Source: PCRC01 sp040384665 (GTDB taxonomy: Bacteria; Pseudomonadota; Gammaproteobacteria; Burkholderiales; Burkholderiaceae_C). From it: 34,704 nt of DNA. Position numbers and translations under genes: made by a program. The DNA lies in NCBI GenBank assembly GCA_040384665.1, contig JAZKIY010000058.1, positions 1 through 34,704 on the forward strand. The letters run 5' to 3'. Below the pieces are notes generated by a model. The model did not search any database. It had not been told where the DNA came from and worked only from the letters and a program-made list of their open reading frames with translations. This document shows positions 8,172 to 17,049 of the stretch, one piece after another. Positions within the stretch are counted from its first letter, which is position 1. Each line of letters starts with the position of its first letter.

Positions 8172-9770
8172 TTATTTGGCCTGAACGCTGATCCACTTGT
8201 ACGGCATGAAGTTGTCGGCCAGCTGGGTGACAGCCACCTTCTTGCTCACGCCCCAGGCCAGCGCCTGCTGGTGCAGCGGGATGTGGCCCACATCGGCCGT
8301 GTGCAACTCAAACGCCTGCTTGACCATGGCGGCGCGTTTGGCCTTGTCGTTCTCGGACTGGATCTTCAGCGTCAGCGCGTCCACTTCGGCGTTGCAATAG
8401 GCACCCAGGTTGTACTGCCCGGCCCCCTGGTCGTTCGGGCAGCGCATCAGCGCGTTCAGCGCGTTGTGGCTGTCGTAGGTCAGGGGCGTCCAGCCCAGCA
8501 TGTAGAAGCTGGTGTCGCGCTTCAGTATCTTCGGGAAATAGGTGCCCTTGGTCTCGGTCTGCAGGTTCACCTTCACGTTGATGCGCGACAGGTTGGCCGC
8601 CACCGCCTGGCAGATGGCGGCATCGCTCACGTAGCGGTCGTTCGGGCAGTTCATCGTCACCTCAAAGCCGCTGGCGTAGCCGGCGTCGGCCATCAGCTTC
8701 TTGGCAGCGTCCAGGTTGTAAGGCAAGCGCTTGTTCAGCTCTGGCATGAAGCCGTTGATGCCGGGGCCGACCATCAGCGCGGTGGGGCTGGAGGCGCCGC
8801 GCATCACGGTTTTCTGGATGCCATCGATGTCAATCGCCTGGTAGAACGCCTGGCGCACCCGCTTGTCCTTGAACGGGTTTTTGCCCTTGATGTTCGAGTA
8901 CAGCAGCTCGTCGCGCTTCTGGTCCATGCCCAGGAAAATGGTCCGCAGCTCGGGGCCGGTCACGGCGCGCGCATTGGCGCTGCCGTTGACGCGGGCAATG
9001 TCCTGCACCGGCACCGGCTCCATCACGTCCACCTCGCCCGAGAGCAACGCGGCCACCCGGGTGGCGTCGTTGCCGATCGGGGTGAACACCACCTCGGCCA
9101 CATTGCCTTCGATCTTGCCCCAGTAGCTGCCGTTGCGCGAGAAGCTGGTGCGCACGTTGGGCTGGCGTTCGCGCAGGCGGAACGGCCCGGTGCCATTGGC
9201 ACGGAACGAAGCGGCGTTCTCGATGCCCTTGCGCCGGTCCACCGGCTTCAGCGCCTGGTTGGTCTCACACCACTTCTGGCTCATGATGTAGACCTGCGAC
9301 ACCACGTCGGGCACGATGGGAAACGGCAGCTTGGTCTCGATCTCCACCACCGAGTCGCTGACCTTGCGCACCTCCTTGAACTCGTTGGTGTAGCTCTTCA
9401 TGTCCGAGCCGTCGCCGCCCGCCCGCTGGAAGCTGAACACCACGTCGTCGGCGGTGAACGGCGTGCCGTCATGGAACAGCACGCCCTTGCGCAAATCGAA
9501 GCGCCACACCGTGGGCGAGGTTTGTTTCCACGAGGTGGCCAGGCCGGGCGCCAGCGTCAGGTCCTTGTTGCGCGCGACCAGTGGTTCGTAGACGTTGCCA
9601 GTGGTGCTGAGCTGCAGCGACTCGTTCAGCGAATGCGGGTCCATCGACAACGCGTCGCCCTGGTTCGCGATCCGCACGGTTTGCGCCATGGCCACCGCAG
9701 ATGCTCCTAAAAACAGAGCAACAACAGCAGATTTCACTAAGGCTTGAGGCCAATTTGGTTTGAATTTCAT
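8172..9770 (-). CDS. Peptide ABC transporter substrate-binding protein (family 5)
   Basis: 532 residues from the ATG at 9770, which has AAGGAA 7 nt upstream. Periplasmic binding protein of the SBP_bac_5 (DppA/OppA) family: the mature part opens QTVRIANQGDALSMDPHSLNESL and contains LAPGLATSWKQTSPTVWRFDLRKGV and FTADDVVFSFQR. The signal peptide (to about residue 29, ending AVAMA) is unusual because residues 9-23 are encoded by a copy of the 43-nt interspersed repeat. Lies 13 nt after the M20 amidohydrolase gene. It may bind peptides or acylated amino compounds; the paired amidohydrolase makes N-blocked substrates plausible (inference). Confidence 0.93.
   Translation of the reverse strand: MKFKPNWPQALVKSAVVALFLGASAVAMAQTVRIANQGDALSMDPHSLNESLQLSTTGNVYEPLVARNKDLTLAPGLATSWKQTSPTVWRFDLRKGVLFHDGTPFTADDVVFSFQRAGGDGSDMKSYTNEFKEVRKVSDSVVEIETKLPFPIVPDVVSQVYIMSQKWCETNQALKPVDRRKGIENAASFRANGTGPFRLRERQPNVRTSFSRNGSYWGKIEGNVAEVVFTPIGNDATRVAALLSGEVDVMEPVPVQDIARVNGSANARAVTGPELRTIFLGMDQKRDELLYSNIKGKNPFKDKRVRQAFYQAIDIDGIQKTVMRGASSPTALMVGPGINGFMPELNKRLPYNLDAAKKLMADAGYASGFEVTMNCPNDRYVSDAAICQAVAANLSRINVKVNLQTETKGTYFPKILKRDTSFYMLGWTPLTYDSHNALNALMRCPNDQGAGQYNLGAYCNAEVDALTLKIQSENDKAKRAAMVKQAFELHTADVGHIPLHQQALAWGVSKKVAVTQLADNFMPYKWISVQAK
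9703..9745 (-). repeat. 43-nt interspersed repeat, copy 4 (inside a signal peptide)
   Basis: Minus-strand copy AAGCCTTAGTGAAATCTGC... ending GCTCT-N7-GGAGC, a stem that is changed on both arms compared with GCTAT/ATAGC and still pairs if one G-U is allowed. It is preceded by CCAAATTGGCCTC, the upstream extension seen in other copies. Encodes residues 9-23 (QALVKSAVVALFLGA) of the binding-protein signal peptide. Confidence 0.7.
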
Positions 9771-9783
9771 CGCAATTCCTTGT

Positions 9784-10995
9784 TCAGGGCCGCAGCGGCA
9801 TCGATTGTTCCACCAGCCCGGCATGCAGCGCGGCACCCAGGGTCAGGATCTCGTCGTTGAAGTCGTAGCGGTTGTTGTGCAAAAAGCAGCTGCCTACGCC
9901 GTTCTCCTCCCCCTGGCCAATGCGCAGGTAGGCCCCCGGTTTGGCCTGCAGCATGAAGGAGAAATCTTCCGCCCCCATGCTGGGCACCATATCACGCACC
10001 ACCCGGTCGGCCCCCACCAGGGACTCTGCCACGCCGGCGGCAAAACCGGCTTCGGCCACGCTGTTGATGGTCGCCGGGTACAGCCGCTCGTAGTGCACCG
10101 TGGCGGTGGCACCAAAGCCCAGCGCCACCGCGCTGCACAGCTCGCTCAGGCGCCGCTCCACCAGCGCCTGCACCTCGGTGCTGAAGCTCCGCACCGTGCC
10201 CACCAGCGTGGCCTTGCCCGGCATCACGCTCATCGCACCGAGGTCGCCGGCCTGCATCGCACACAGGCTGATGACGGCGCTGTCAATGGCCTTGACGTTG
10301 CGCGACACAATGCTCTGGATGGCGGTGATCAGGTGCGCCGACACCAGCACCGGGTCCACCGTCATGTAGGCGTGGGCACCATGCCCGCCACGGCCGGTGA
10401 CCTCGATCGTGATGCGGTCGGCCGCAGCCATCATCGGCCCCGGGTTCACGCCCACCCAGCCTGGCTTCATCGCCGGCCAGTTGTGCATGCCGTAGACCGC
10501 GTCCACCGGGAAGCGCTCGAACAGGCCGTCTTCGATCATCGCCTTGGCGCCGCCATGGCCTTCTTCACCAGGCTGGAAGATCAGCACCGCTGTGCCATCG
10601 AAGTCGCGTGTCGCGGCCAGGTAGCGCGCCGCGCCCACCAGCATGGTGCTGTGGCCGTCGTGGCCACAACCGTGCATCAGGCCGGGCCTGGTGGATTTCC
10701 AGGCAAAGCCGTTCAGTTCGTCCATCGGCAGCGCGTCCATGTCGGCGCGCAGGCCAACCATCCGCTGCCGCGTGTCCTGCCGCCCATGGATCACCGCCAC
10801 CAGCCCGGTTTTGGCAATGCCGGTGTGCACCTCGTCCACCCCGCTCAGCTCCAGCGCCGCGCGGATGCGGCCTGCGGTGTACTTCTCCTCGAACCCCAGC
10901 TCCGGGTGGGCGTGCAGGTCGCGCCGGAAGGCGGTCAGCTCGGGGTGGAATTCGGCAATCTGCGCGAAGGCGCGGCCACTGGCTTTCAAACGCAT
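9784..10995 (-). CDS. M20D-family amidohydrolase (hippurate/N-acyl-amino-acid hydrolase type)
   Basis: 403 residues from the ATG at 10995, which shares one base with the upstream permease stop (TGATG). The frame stays open farther upstream, but that part is only the shadow of the permease. Predicted cytosolic, metal-dependent cleavage of N-acyl or amide bonds. Seen: RDLHAHPELGFEE, GLRADMDALPMDE, the metal site MHGCGHDGHSTMLVGAA (Cys and His ligands), FQPGEEGHGGAKAMI with the catalytic glutamates, and SMGAEDFSFML near the C-terminus. Located inside the peptide-import operon between permease and binding protein, suggesting it processes the imported compound. Substrate not determinable from sequence. 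Confidence 0.92.
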   Translation of the reverse strand: MRLKASGRAFAQIAEFHPELTAFRRDLHAHPELGFEEKYTAGRIRAALELSGVDEVHTGIAKTGLVAVIHGRQDTRQRMVGLRADMDALPMDELNGFAWKSTRPGLMHGCGHDGHSTMLVGAARYLAATRDFDGTAVLIFQPGEEGHGGAKAMIEDGLFERFPVDAVYGMHNWPAMKPGWVGVNPGPMMAAADRITIEVTGRGGHGAHAYMTVDPVLVSAHLITAIQSIVSRNVKAIDSAVISLCAMQAGDLGAMSVMPGKATLVGTVRSFSTEVQALVERRLSELCSAVALGFGATATVHYERLYPATINSVAEAGFAAGVAESLVGADRVVRDMVPSMGAEDFSFMLQAKPGAYLRIGQGEENGVGSCFLHNNRYDFNDEILTLGAALHAGLVEQSMPLRP

Positions 10996-11975
10996 CAAGT
11001 CACGCCCCCCACGCCCACGCGCAAACGCGGGTCCACGACAAAGTACAACAGGTCCACCACCAGGTTGATGACCACAAAGATCAGCGCCACCAGGCACAGG
11101 TAAGCGGCCATCACCGGCACGTCGGCAAACGTCACCGCCTGCACAAACAAGAGGCCCATGCCCGGCCACTGGAACACGGTTTCGGTGATGATGGCGAACG
11201 CGATCAGCGAGCCAATCTGCAGCCCGGTGATGGTGATCACCGGCACCAAGGTGTTCTTCAGCGCATGGCCGAAGTGGATGCTGCGCTGGCTCAGGCCGCG
11301 CGCACGGGCGAAGCGGATGTAGTCGCTCTTCAGCACCTCCAGCATCTCGGCGCGCACCAGCCGCATCACCAACGTCAGCTGAAAGATCGCCAGCGTCACC
11401 GCCGGCAGCGCGATGTGGTGCCAGCCGTCCCGCGTCAGCAGACCCGTCTGCCACCAGCCAATGGCCACCGTTTCGCCGCGCCCAAAACTCGGGAACCAGC
11501 CCAGCGTGACCGAGAACACCAGAATCAACACGATGCCGATCAGAAAGGTCGGCAGCGACACGCCCAGCAGCGACACCGTCATGAGCACCTGGCTGAGCCA
11601 GCTGCCACGTTTGAGCGCCGCGTACACGCCCATCGGAATGCCCAGCGCCAACGCCAGCGCAGCGGCCACCAGCGTCAGTTCCAGCGTGGCCGGAAAACGC
11701 TCCGCCAGCAGCCGCGACACCTTGGCCCCCTGCCGCAAACTCAGGCCAAACTCGCCCTGCACCGCGTTGGCCGCGAAATGGAAGAACTGGATGAAAAAAG
11801 GCTGGTCCAGCCCGAGGTCGGCCCGCAAGGCCAGCCGCTGAGCCGGCGTCGCGTCCTGCCCCAGCAGGAACACCACAGGGTCGCCCACATGCTGGAACAG
11901 CACAAAGGCCACCAAGGCCACCACCGCCATCACGGCCAGTGCCTGGGCCAGGCGGCGAAGAATGAAAAACAGCAT
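10995..11975 (-). CDS. dppB: Peptide ABC transporter permease (DppB/OppB type)
   Basis: 326 residues from the ATG at 11975 (MLFFILRRLAQALAVM), the standard DppB N-terminus; more upstream starts would add an atypical Ala-rich leader. No clear Shine-Dalgarno precedes it. Inner-membrane permease with several hydrophobic segments and the EAA loop DYIRFARARGLSQRSIHFGHALKN. GDPVVFLLGQDATPAQRLALRADLGLD is the usual periplasmic segment after the first helix. First transporter gene, 117 nt after the DUF3047 gene, and ends in a TGATG overlap with the amidohydrolase. Confidence 0.93.
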   Translation of the reverse strand: MLFFILRRLAQALAVMAVVALVAFVLFQHVGDPVVFLLGQDATPAQRLALRADLGLDQPFFIQFFHFAANAVQGEFGLSLRQGAKVSRLLAERFPATLELTLVAAALALALGIPMGVYAALKRGSWLSQVLMTVSLLGVSLPTFLIGIVLILVFSVTLGWFPSFGRGETVAIGWWQTGLLTRDGWHHIALPAVTLAIFQLTLVMRLVRAEMLEVLKSDYIRFARARGLSQRSIHFGHALKNTLVPVITITGLQIGSLIAFAIITETVFQWPGMGLLFVQAVTFADVPVMAAYLCLVALIFVVINLVVDLLYFVVDPRLRVGVGGVT

Positions 11976-12092
11976 GGGCTGGGTAGGGGTGTCTGCACCC
12001 TGCGCGAGGGCATGCGCAGTGGCTGAACCATCATAGGCCATCACACCGGCAGCGACAATCCTGCCCCAGCGCGCTGGCGGGGCCATGCGGGG

Positions 12093-12809
12093 TCAGCGCT
12101 GGTTCAGTTTCACCGGCCCATACCAGGCCACCGTCTGCGACTGGGTGTTGTCGGCGTCGGTCATCAAAGCCACGCTCAGCAAGGCGCCTGGCGCTTCACC
12201 AAAGGCGCGCTCGTAGTCGGCGCGCACGTCGCGCGTGTAGTCCAGCCACTGGTTCAGCTGGCCGTCACCCGACTCCACCACGATCTTGCGGATGCGGTCG
12301 GTCCGGGGGTTGAGGATCAGGCTCTCGGTCGGCTGGGCGTTGCTCCAGACGTACATCAGCGTCGCATAAGGCAACTCTTCACCTGTCAGCGCACGCGCCA
12401 GGTCCGAGAGGGCCTGGCTTTTGCTGGAAAGCTTGCTGCGGTCACCGTCAAACGCCAGAACAATGCGCACCGGCGAGTCGTCGGTCTCCCGCACCGCCAT
12501 GTCGGCATTGGCAATCAGCCCTGGCACCTTCCAGGAAAAATGCAACAGGCCCATGTCGTCGGGTGCCACCCGCAGTTGCTGGCGCCACAGGCTGGCCGAA
12601 CCGTCGGCCCGGGCGTGAACCACCTCGCGCGCGTCCATGCGTTGCGCGCTGTAGTGGGTGCTGCGTTTGCCCGGCAGGGTGAAGTGCTGCCAGGCGGGCG
12701 GCGCGTCCAACCTGGCCACCACGCCCGTAGCGGCGGGGGGTGGCACCGCAGAACAGGCCGCCAAAACTGCGGCCAACAGAGCACCAACGATCAACCCCAT
12801 GTGTTTCAT
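12093..12809 (-). CDS. DUF3047-family lipoprotein
   Basis: 238 residues from the ATG at 12809. A short signal peptide ends in the lipobox LAAC with Cys19, so it is probably a lipid-anchored periplasmic protein. The body matches the DUF3047 pattern: FSWKVPGLIANADMAVRETDD, VRIVLAFDGDRSKL, ATLMYVWSN, RIRKIVVESG, DYERAFGEAPG and MTDADNTQSQTVAWYG. Biochemical function is unknown. It lies upstream of and in the same direction as the peptide transporter, so it may share its transcript (inference). Confidence 0.85.
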   Translation of the reverse strand: MKHMGLIVGALLAAVLAACSAVPPPAATGVVARLDAPPAWQHFTLPGKRSTHYSAQRMDAREVVHARADGSASLWRQQLRVAPDDMGLLHFSWKVPGLIANADMAVRETDDSPVRIVLAFDGDRSKLSSKSQALSDLARALTGEELPYATLMYVWSNAQPTESLILNPRTDRIRKIVVESGDGQLNQWLDYTRDVRADYERAFGEAPGALLSVALMTDADNTQSQTVAWYGPVKLNQR

Positions 12810-12857
12810 GGAACAGGACTGTAAAGGATGGACATGGCTCGGAAAGCCCAAGCAACA

Positions 12858-12891
12858 TTAAAAAAGCCGCCAGACTTGCGTTTGGCGGCTT
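12858..12891 (-). terminator. Terminator of porin 1
   Basis: Minus strand: nine-base stem AAGCCGCCA / TGGCGGCTT followed by TTTTTTAA, 59 nt past the first porin's stop. Confidence 0.85.
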
Positions 12892-12949
12892 GGGTTGTTG
12901 TTGTCACAAGGCTGTGGCAACAACCTGGCTGGCCGAAGCCAGCGCCCGA

Positions 12950-14206
12950 TCAGAAGGCGTGACGCAGACCGACGTCGAAACCACGCGACTTGCCGTTGGC
13001 AGCCACAGAACCCGCGTTGGCGACCACGCCACCGTTGGGGCCGGCAAAGCCGGAAGCAAACTGGCCGTTGGCGTAAGCGCCGTTGGCGATCGAGACAGAG
13101 CCCACACCGGTACGGCCACCGTTGTCGTTGTCGATCAGGGCGAAGCTGGTGTAGAAGGCGGTGCGCTTGGAGAAGCGGTACTCATAACCCAAACCAAACT
13201 TCTTGCTTTCCCACTCGTTCTGGCCGCTGTTCTCGGACTGTGCGTAGCTGGCCTTCAGCAGGTGCGCGCCCAGGGGCACGGTCACGCCGATCATGCCGGA
13301 CTTGCCAGTGAGGCTGCCCACGCGGTTGGCGTAGTTGTCCACTTCAACGCGGGCCAGTTGGGCCCACAGCTTGGCGACGCCGAAGTCAAAGGTACCTGCC
13401 AGGTTCAGCGTTTCGCGGTCGTTGACCGAACCACCTGCTGCTGCACCAGTGAATACCGCATTAGGGGCAGCCGCACCAGGGGCAATCACCGAAGCCTTCA
13501 CTTTGGAATAACCCAAAGCAAAGTTCACCGGACCTGCGGCGTAGCCGATGCGTGCACCGTAGGACTCGCCGTCGTTTTTGCCCAAGGCACCCAAACCAGC
13601 GACGGCATTCGATGCCTGTTCGCCGGGTGCGTAAGCCAACTGGCCGTAGAGACCGCCCAGACCCGAAGGCAGGAAGTAGTTGATGCCGTTGGAGAAACGC
13701 ACATGTGCGCCCGTGCTGATGAAGCCATCAAACATCTGCACCGATGGCAGGCTGGCGGCTGCACCAACAGCGCCGAACGGGTCAAACACCACGTAGTTGT
13801 AGTAACCAGGGTGGATGTCGCGGCCCAGGCGAATCTCACCCAGCTTGCTTTCCAGGGCCACATAGGCCAAACGCGAGAACACCAGTGCGCCGTTGGGGGT
13901 GCCGCCACCCTGAACGTTGCCGGTGTTGGTGGTGATCTGGCCAGCGCCGTCGTCGGCGTTGTAACCCATTTCAAGGTTGAACTTGGCTTTCAGGCCGCCA
14001 CCCAGGTCTTCCACGCCGCGGAAACCCAGACGGTTGGTGATGGTGTTGGAAGAAGACAGGCCTGACTGGCGCACTTTGCCGGTGGGGCCGTCATTGGAAT
14101 AGTTGGAGTAACCAGTGTCCACGATACCGTACACAGTCACGGACGACTGCGCAAAAGCGGCACCAGCGATGCTTGCCACTGCCAAGGCGACGAGAGATTT
14201 TTTCAT
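12950..14206 (-). CDS. Outer-membrane porin, DcaP/Omp32-like (porin 1)
   Basis: 418 residues; the start at 14206 has GGAGAA upstream and gives a clear signal peptide (MKKSLVALAVASIAGAAFA, cleaved before QSS). Trimeric 16-strand beta-barrel porins of this family (Porin_4) let small, often anionic solutes cross the outer membrane. Typical elements are SSVTVYGIVDTGYSNY at the mature N-terminus, FRGVEDLGGGLKAKFNLEMG, GEIRLGRD...VVFDPFG and the C-terminal aromatic ending GLRHAF recognised by the BAM complex. One of three tandem porin genes, the most divergent from the other two. Pore selectivity cannot be read from sequence. Confidence 0.93.
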   Translation of the reverse strand: MKKSLVALAVASIAGAAFAQSSVTVYGIVDTGYSNYSNDGPTGKVRQSGLSSSNTITNRLGFRGVEDLGGGLKAKFNLEMGYNADDGAGQITTNTGNVQGGGTPNGALVFSRLAYVALESKLGEIRLGRDIHPGYYNYVVFDPFGAVGAAASLPSVQMFDGFISTGAHVRFSNGINYFLPSGLGGLYGQLAYAPGEQASNAVAGLGALGKNDGESYGARIGYAAGPVNFALGYSKVKASVIAPGAAAPNAVFTGAAAGGSVNDRETLNLAGTFDFGVAKLWAQLARVEVDNYANRVGSLTGKSGMIGVTVPLGAHLLKASYAQSENSGQNEWESKKFGLGYEYRFSKRTAFYTSFALIDNDNGGRTGVGSVSIANGAYANGQFASGFAGPNGGVVANAGSVAANGKSRGFDVGLRHAF

Positions 14207-14517
14207 TGAGGGTTCTCCGTGGTTAATTTTGCGTGCCATCTGCAGCAAACCGGCAGCAGGTTTTGACACCCCTGTCATGCTTGCCACCTGAATGGTGCAA
14301 CCTCCTTGAGGAAGTACATTGATTCCACCAAAAAGGACTCTCCCTCACAGCGTGGCAAACCCTAGAACCACCAGTTAATTTTGATTTTCGTTGCGCATCA
14401 ACAACGCAATCTGCACATGGGGTGCTGTCCATTGCGGCCCACCATGAAAAAAGCCACCGGGCTGACGCCCGGTGGCTTTTGAGTCAAATCAAATGCTGGC
14501 GCAAGGCCAGCACCCAA
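14207..14517. other. Intergenic region upstream of porin 1
   Basis: About 310 nt without a gene. It holds the porin 1 leader and promoter region, including GACACCCCTGTC (14265-14276, partly palindromic) and CCACCAAAAAG (14325-14335), both with relatives upstream of porin 3. The porin 2 terminator is at 14447-14480. Confidence 0.6.
14447..14480 (-). terminator. Terminator of porin 2
   Basis: Fourteen-base perfect stem AAAAGCCACCGGGC / GCCCGGTGGCTTTT with a four-base loop; on the minus strand it ends in a T run. Lies about 40 nt past the porin 2 stop. Confidence 0.88.
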
Positions 14518-15639
14518 TCAGAACGAGTGGCGAACGCCCACTTCGTAACCGTTCGACGAACGGTCAACTGCGTTCAGGCCAGCAGGGATTGCCAGGCTGT
14601 TCAGGCCAGCGGTCGAACCGGTGGTGAGCGAAGCACCGTCAGAGTTCTTGATGCGTGCGTACGTGGCGTAAGCCTTGGTGCGCTTGGACAGGTTGTAGTC
14701 GTAACCAATGGCGAACTTCTTGGACTTGGGGTCCAGAGCTGCGGTGGATTCGTCTTTGACCTGGCTGTAGGTGGCCTTCAGCAGACCAGAACCCAGGGGA
14801 GCCGTGGCACCAACCAGGAAACCCTTGACTTCGCGGTCAGCAACGCTTTCAACTTTTTGCAGCGAGTACTGGGCCAGAACCTTGGCCACGCCGAAGTTGA
14901 AAGAAGCGCCGAAGGTGGCGTGCTTGGCATCGTTGCTCAGGCCACCGGCACTGCGGTCAACCTTGCTGTAGGCAGCAGCCACGTCCAAAGGACCTGCTGC
15001 GTAGCCCAGACGTGCACCGATGTCGCGGCCGTCTTTCTTGGCAACGCCAGTGTTCGAAGCTTGCTCGCTAGGCGCGAACGACAGTTGACCGTACAGGCCG
15101 CCCAGGGTGCTTGGCAGGATGTAGCTGATCTGGTTCGAAGCGCGCAGGCGGGTGTCGCCCACAGCGTTGATCTGGTAGTACACGCCGGTACCGATGCCGT
15201 TGTTGCCGAACGGGTCAAACGCGGTTTCGTTCAGGTACGCAGGCGTGAAGTCACGGCCCAGGCGCACTTCACCAGCGTTGGTGATCAGGCTGACGGTCGA
15301 ACGACGGTTGAACGTCAGGGCGCCGGTTGGGGTCGCTGCGGTTGGGGTCGCGCCAGTGACGTTGGTGGTGTTGGTGGTGCCACCAGCGCCGCTGTCGTTG
15401 TTCAGACCGGCTTCGAGCCAGAAACCAGCCTTCAAGCCACCGCCCAGATCTTCCGTACCACGGAAGCCGATGCGGCTGGCTGCACCGCCACCACCGGTGG
15501 ACAGGCCTTGCACGTGACCGTTGGAGCCGGTAACGCGGGCGAAACCGGCATCAACGATACCGAACAACTCAACCGAGGATTGTGCCGATGCGAAACCGGC
15601 GGTGGCCAGTGCGGCCAATGCGATCAGGGATTTTTTCAT
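14518..15639 (-). CDS. Outer-membrane porin, DcaP/Omp32-like (porin 2)
   Basis: 373 residues from the ATG at 15639, with GGAGAAA upstream. Signal peptide MKKSLIALAALATAGFASA, identical in protein to that of porin 3. The mature protein begins QSSVELFGIVDAGFARV and shows FRGTEDLGGGLKAGFWLEAG, GEVRLGRDFTPAYLNETAFDPFG and the terminal GVRHSF. Sits between porins 1 and 3 with its own terminator, so the three are probably separately transcribed. Differences in the loop regions suggest different solute preference (inference). Confidence 0.93.
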   Translation of the reverse strand: MKKSLIALAALATAGFASAQSSVELFGIVDAGFARVTGSNGHVQGLSTGGGGAASRIGFRGTEDLGGGLKAGFWLEAGLNNDSGAGGTTNTTNVTGATPTAATPTGALTFNRRSTVSLITNAGEVRLGRDFTPAYLNETAFDPFGNNGIGTGVYYQINAVGDTRLRASNQISYILPSTLGGLYGQLSFAPSEQASNTGVAKKDGRDIGARLGYAAGPLDVAAAYSKVDRSAGGLSNDAKHATFGASFNFGVAKVLAQYSLQKVESVADREVKGFLVGATAPLGSGLLKATYSQVKDESTAALDPKSKKFAIGYDYNLSKRTKAYATYARIKNSDGASLTTGSTAGLNSLAIPAGLNAVDRSSNGYEVGVRHSF

Positions 15640-15951
15640 TGAGAGTTTCTCCAAGAATGTAAACAAATACCGGACAGAAATTCTTCTTGTCATGGACCAC
15701 CCATGTGGCGCCTGATCTCTTGAGCTATCCGGGATAACCCCCGTTAGGAAGCTGTGAGTATTTCAACAGAAATTCCGGGTGATCCATGGTTCAGTTGGCG
15801 AAATCGGCGCCAGTTGTCGCGTGCAACCAACGGTTTCTGACGTTGGCACGGCCTTCAGAACCCCTTTGGCCACGCAAAAGGCCGCCGAAGCTTGGCGCTT
15901 GGCGGTCTTGGAGAAGGCGCGCTGGCCGAATGCCAGCTTGCCAGCGGGGTC
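15640..15951. other. Intergenic region upstream of porin 2
   Basis: About 310 nt without a supported gene. Contains ATAACCCCCGTTAGG at 15734-15748, related to elements upstream of porins 1 and 3, and the porin 3 terminator at 15876-15909. Confidence 0.55.
15876..15909 (-). terminator. Terminator of porin 3
   Basis: Minus strand: AAGACCGCCAAGC and GCTTCGGCGGCC form an imperfect stem followed by TTTT, about 45 nt past the porin 3 stop. Confidence 0.7.
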
Positions 15952-17049
15952 TTAGAACGCGTGGGTCACGCCAATGTCCAGACCGTTGGTGCGGCCGTTG
16001 GCGGCTGCGGCGCCTGGGCTGCCACCAACCTGGTACAGGGTGCTGCCGTTTTTGTTGTCGGACACGGCGTAGCTCGTGTACAGCTGGGTGCGCTTGGACA
16101 GGTTGTAGATGTAACCGATGGCGAAGATGTTGCCGTCGTTGTTGCCGCCTTGCTTCTGGTCGGCACGGGTGTAGGCAGCGCGGATCAGGCCAGGGCCCAC
16201 AGGCGCGGTCAGCGAGGCAATGATCACGTCGGTCTTGTTGACGCCCTTGATCTTGTTGCTGTGGAAAGCCAGCGCTGGCTTGACGATGCCGAAATCGTAC
16301 GAAGCACCCACGGTGAACTCTTGGTAGTCGCCGGTGTTGTAGTCGATCTGTGTGCCGCCGAGCTTGGCGTTGAACGCGCCAAGGGTGTAGCTCAGGCGAC
16401 CGGTGATCAGGCGACCGTTTTCCTTGGTCACGCCAGCGTTCGAGGCGTTTTCGTTCAGCGCGTAGCCGACGTCGGCGGTGAAGCCGGCGATGTTGGGCGA
16501 GAAGTAGGAAATCAGGTTCGATGCACGCACCGAGCTGATGGCGGTGCTGACAGCGGCCACGTTTGCGTACACGACCTGGCGCTGGCTGCCAACGCCATTG
16601 GCCTCGAACGGGTCAAACGATTCCTGGGTCAGCAGGCCCACCACGGAGTCGCGGCCAATGCGGACTTCACCGAAGCTGCCCGACAGGCCCACCGTGGCGC
16701 GGCGGTTGAACGTCAGGCCTTGACCGGCACCACCCACCGCAGCGGGGGTGGCCTGGTTGTTGGTGGCAATGCGGGTGCTGCCGCCTGCGCCGTCGTCACT
16801 GCTGATGCCGGCTTCGAGCCAGAAGTTGGCCTTCAGGCCGTTGCCGAGGTCTTCCACGCCGCGGAAACCGAGGCGGCTGGTCTTGCTGGCGCCAGCGGCC
16901 AGGCGGTTGGTGGTCACGTCGCTGCCCACAGCGTCGCGCGACACGCGCTGGAAAGCGGTGTCCACCACGCCAAACACGGTGACGCTGGACTGCGCCGATG
17001 CGAAACCGGCGGTGGCCAGTGCGGCCAAGGCGATCAGGGATTTTTTCAT
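15952..17049 (-). CDS. Outer-membrane porin, DcaP/Omp32-like (porin 3)
   Basis: 365 residues from the ATG at 17049, with GGAGCAG upstream. Signal peptide MKKSLIALAALATAGFASA, then QSSVTVFGVVDTAFQRV. Family elements: FRGVEDLGNGLKANFWLEAG, GEVRIGRDSVVGLLTQESFDPF, and the C-terminal GVTHAF. The first 60 or so bases are nearly identical to those of porin 2 although the barrels have diverged, which suggests duplication or local gene conversion. Upstream region shares short motifs with porin 1. Confidence 0.93.
   Translation of the reverse strand: MKKSLIALAALATAGFASAQSSVTVFGVVDTAFQRVSRDAVGSDVTTNRLAAGASKTSRLGFRGVEDLGNGLKANFWLEAGISSDDGAGGSTRIATNNQATPAAVGGAGQGLTFNRRATVGLSGSFGEVRIGRDSVVGLLTQESFDPFEANGVGSQRQVVYANVAAVSTAISSVRASNLISYFSPNIAGFTADVGYALNENASNAGVTKENGRLITGRLSYTLGAFNAKLGGTQIDYNTGDYQEFTVGASYDFGIVKPALAFHSNKIKGVNKTDVIIASLTAPVGPGLIRAAYTRADQKQGGNNDGNIFAIGYIYNLSKRTQLYTSYAVSDNKNGSTLYQVGGSPGAAAANGRTNGLDIGVTHAF

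Noticed and set aside
6294..9710. Very long plus-strand open frame (1138 codons) opposite the peptide-transport genes
   Set aside because: Antisense shadow of high-GC coding DNA. The minus strand has complete ABC transporter motifs, and the plus-strand translation is His/Gln/Arg-rich with no domain.
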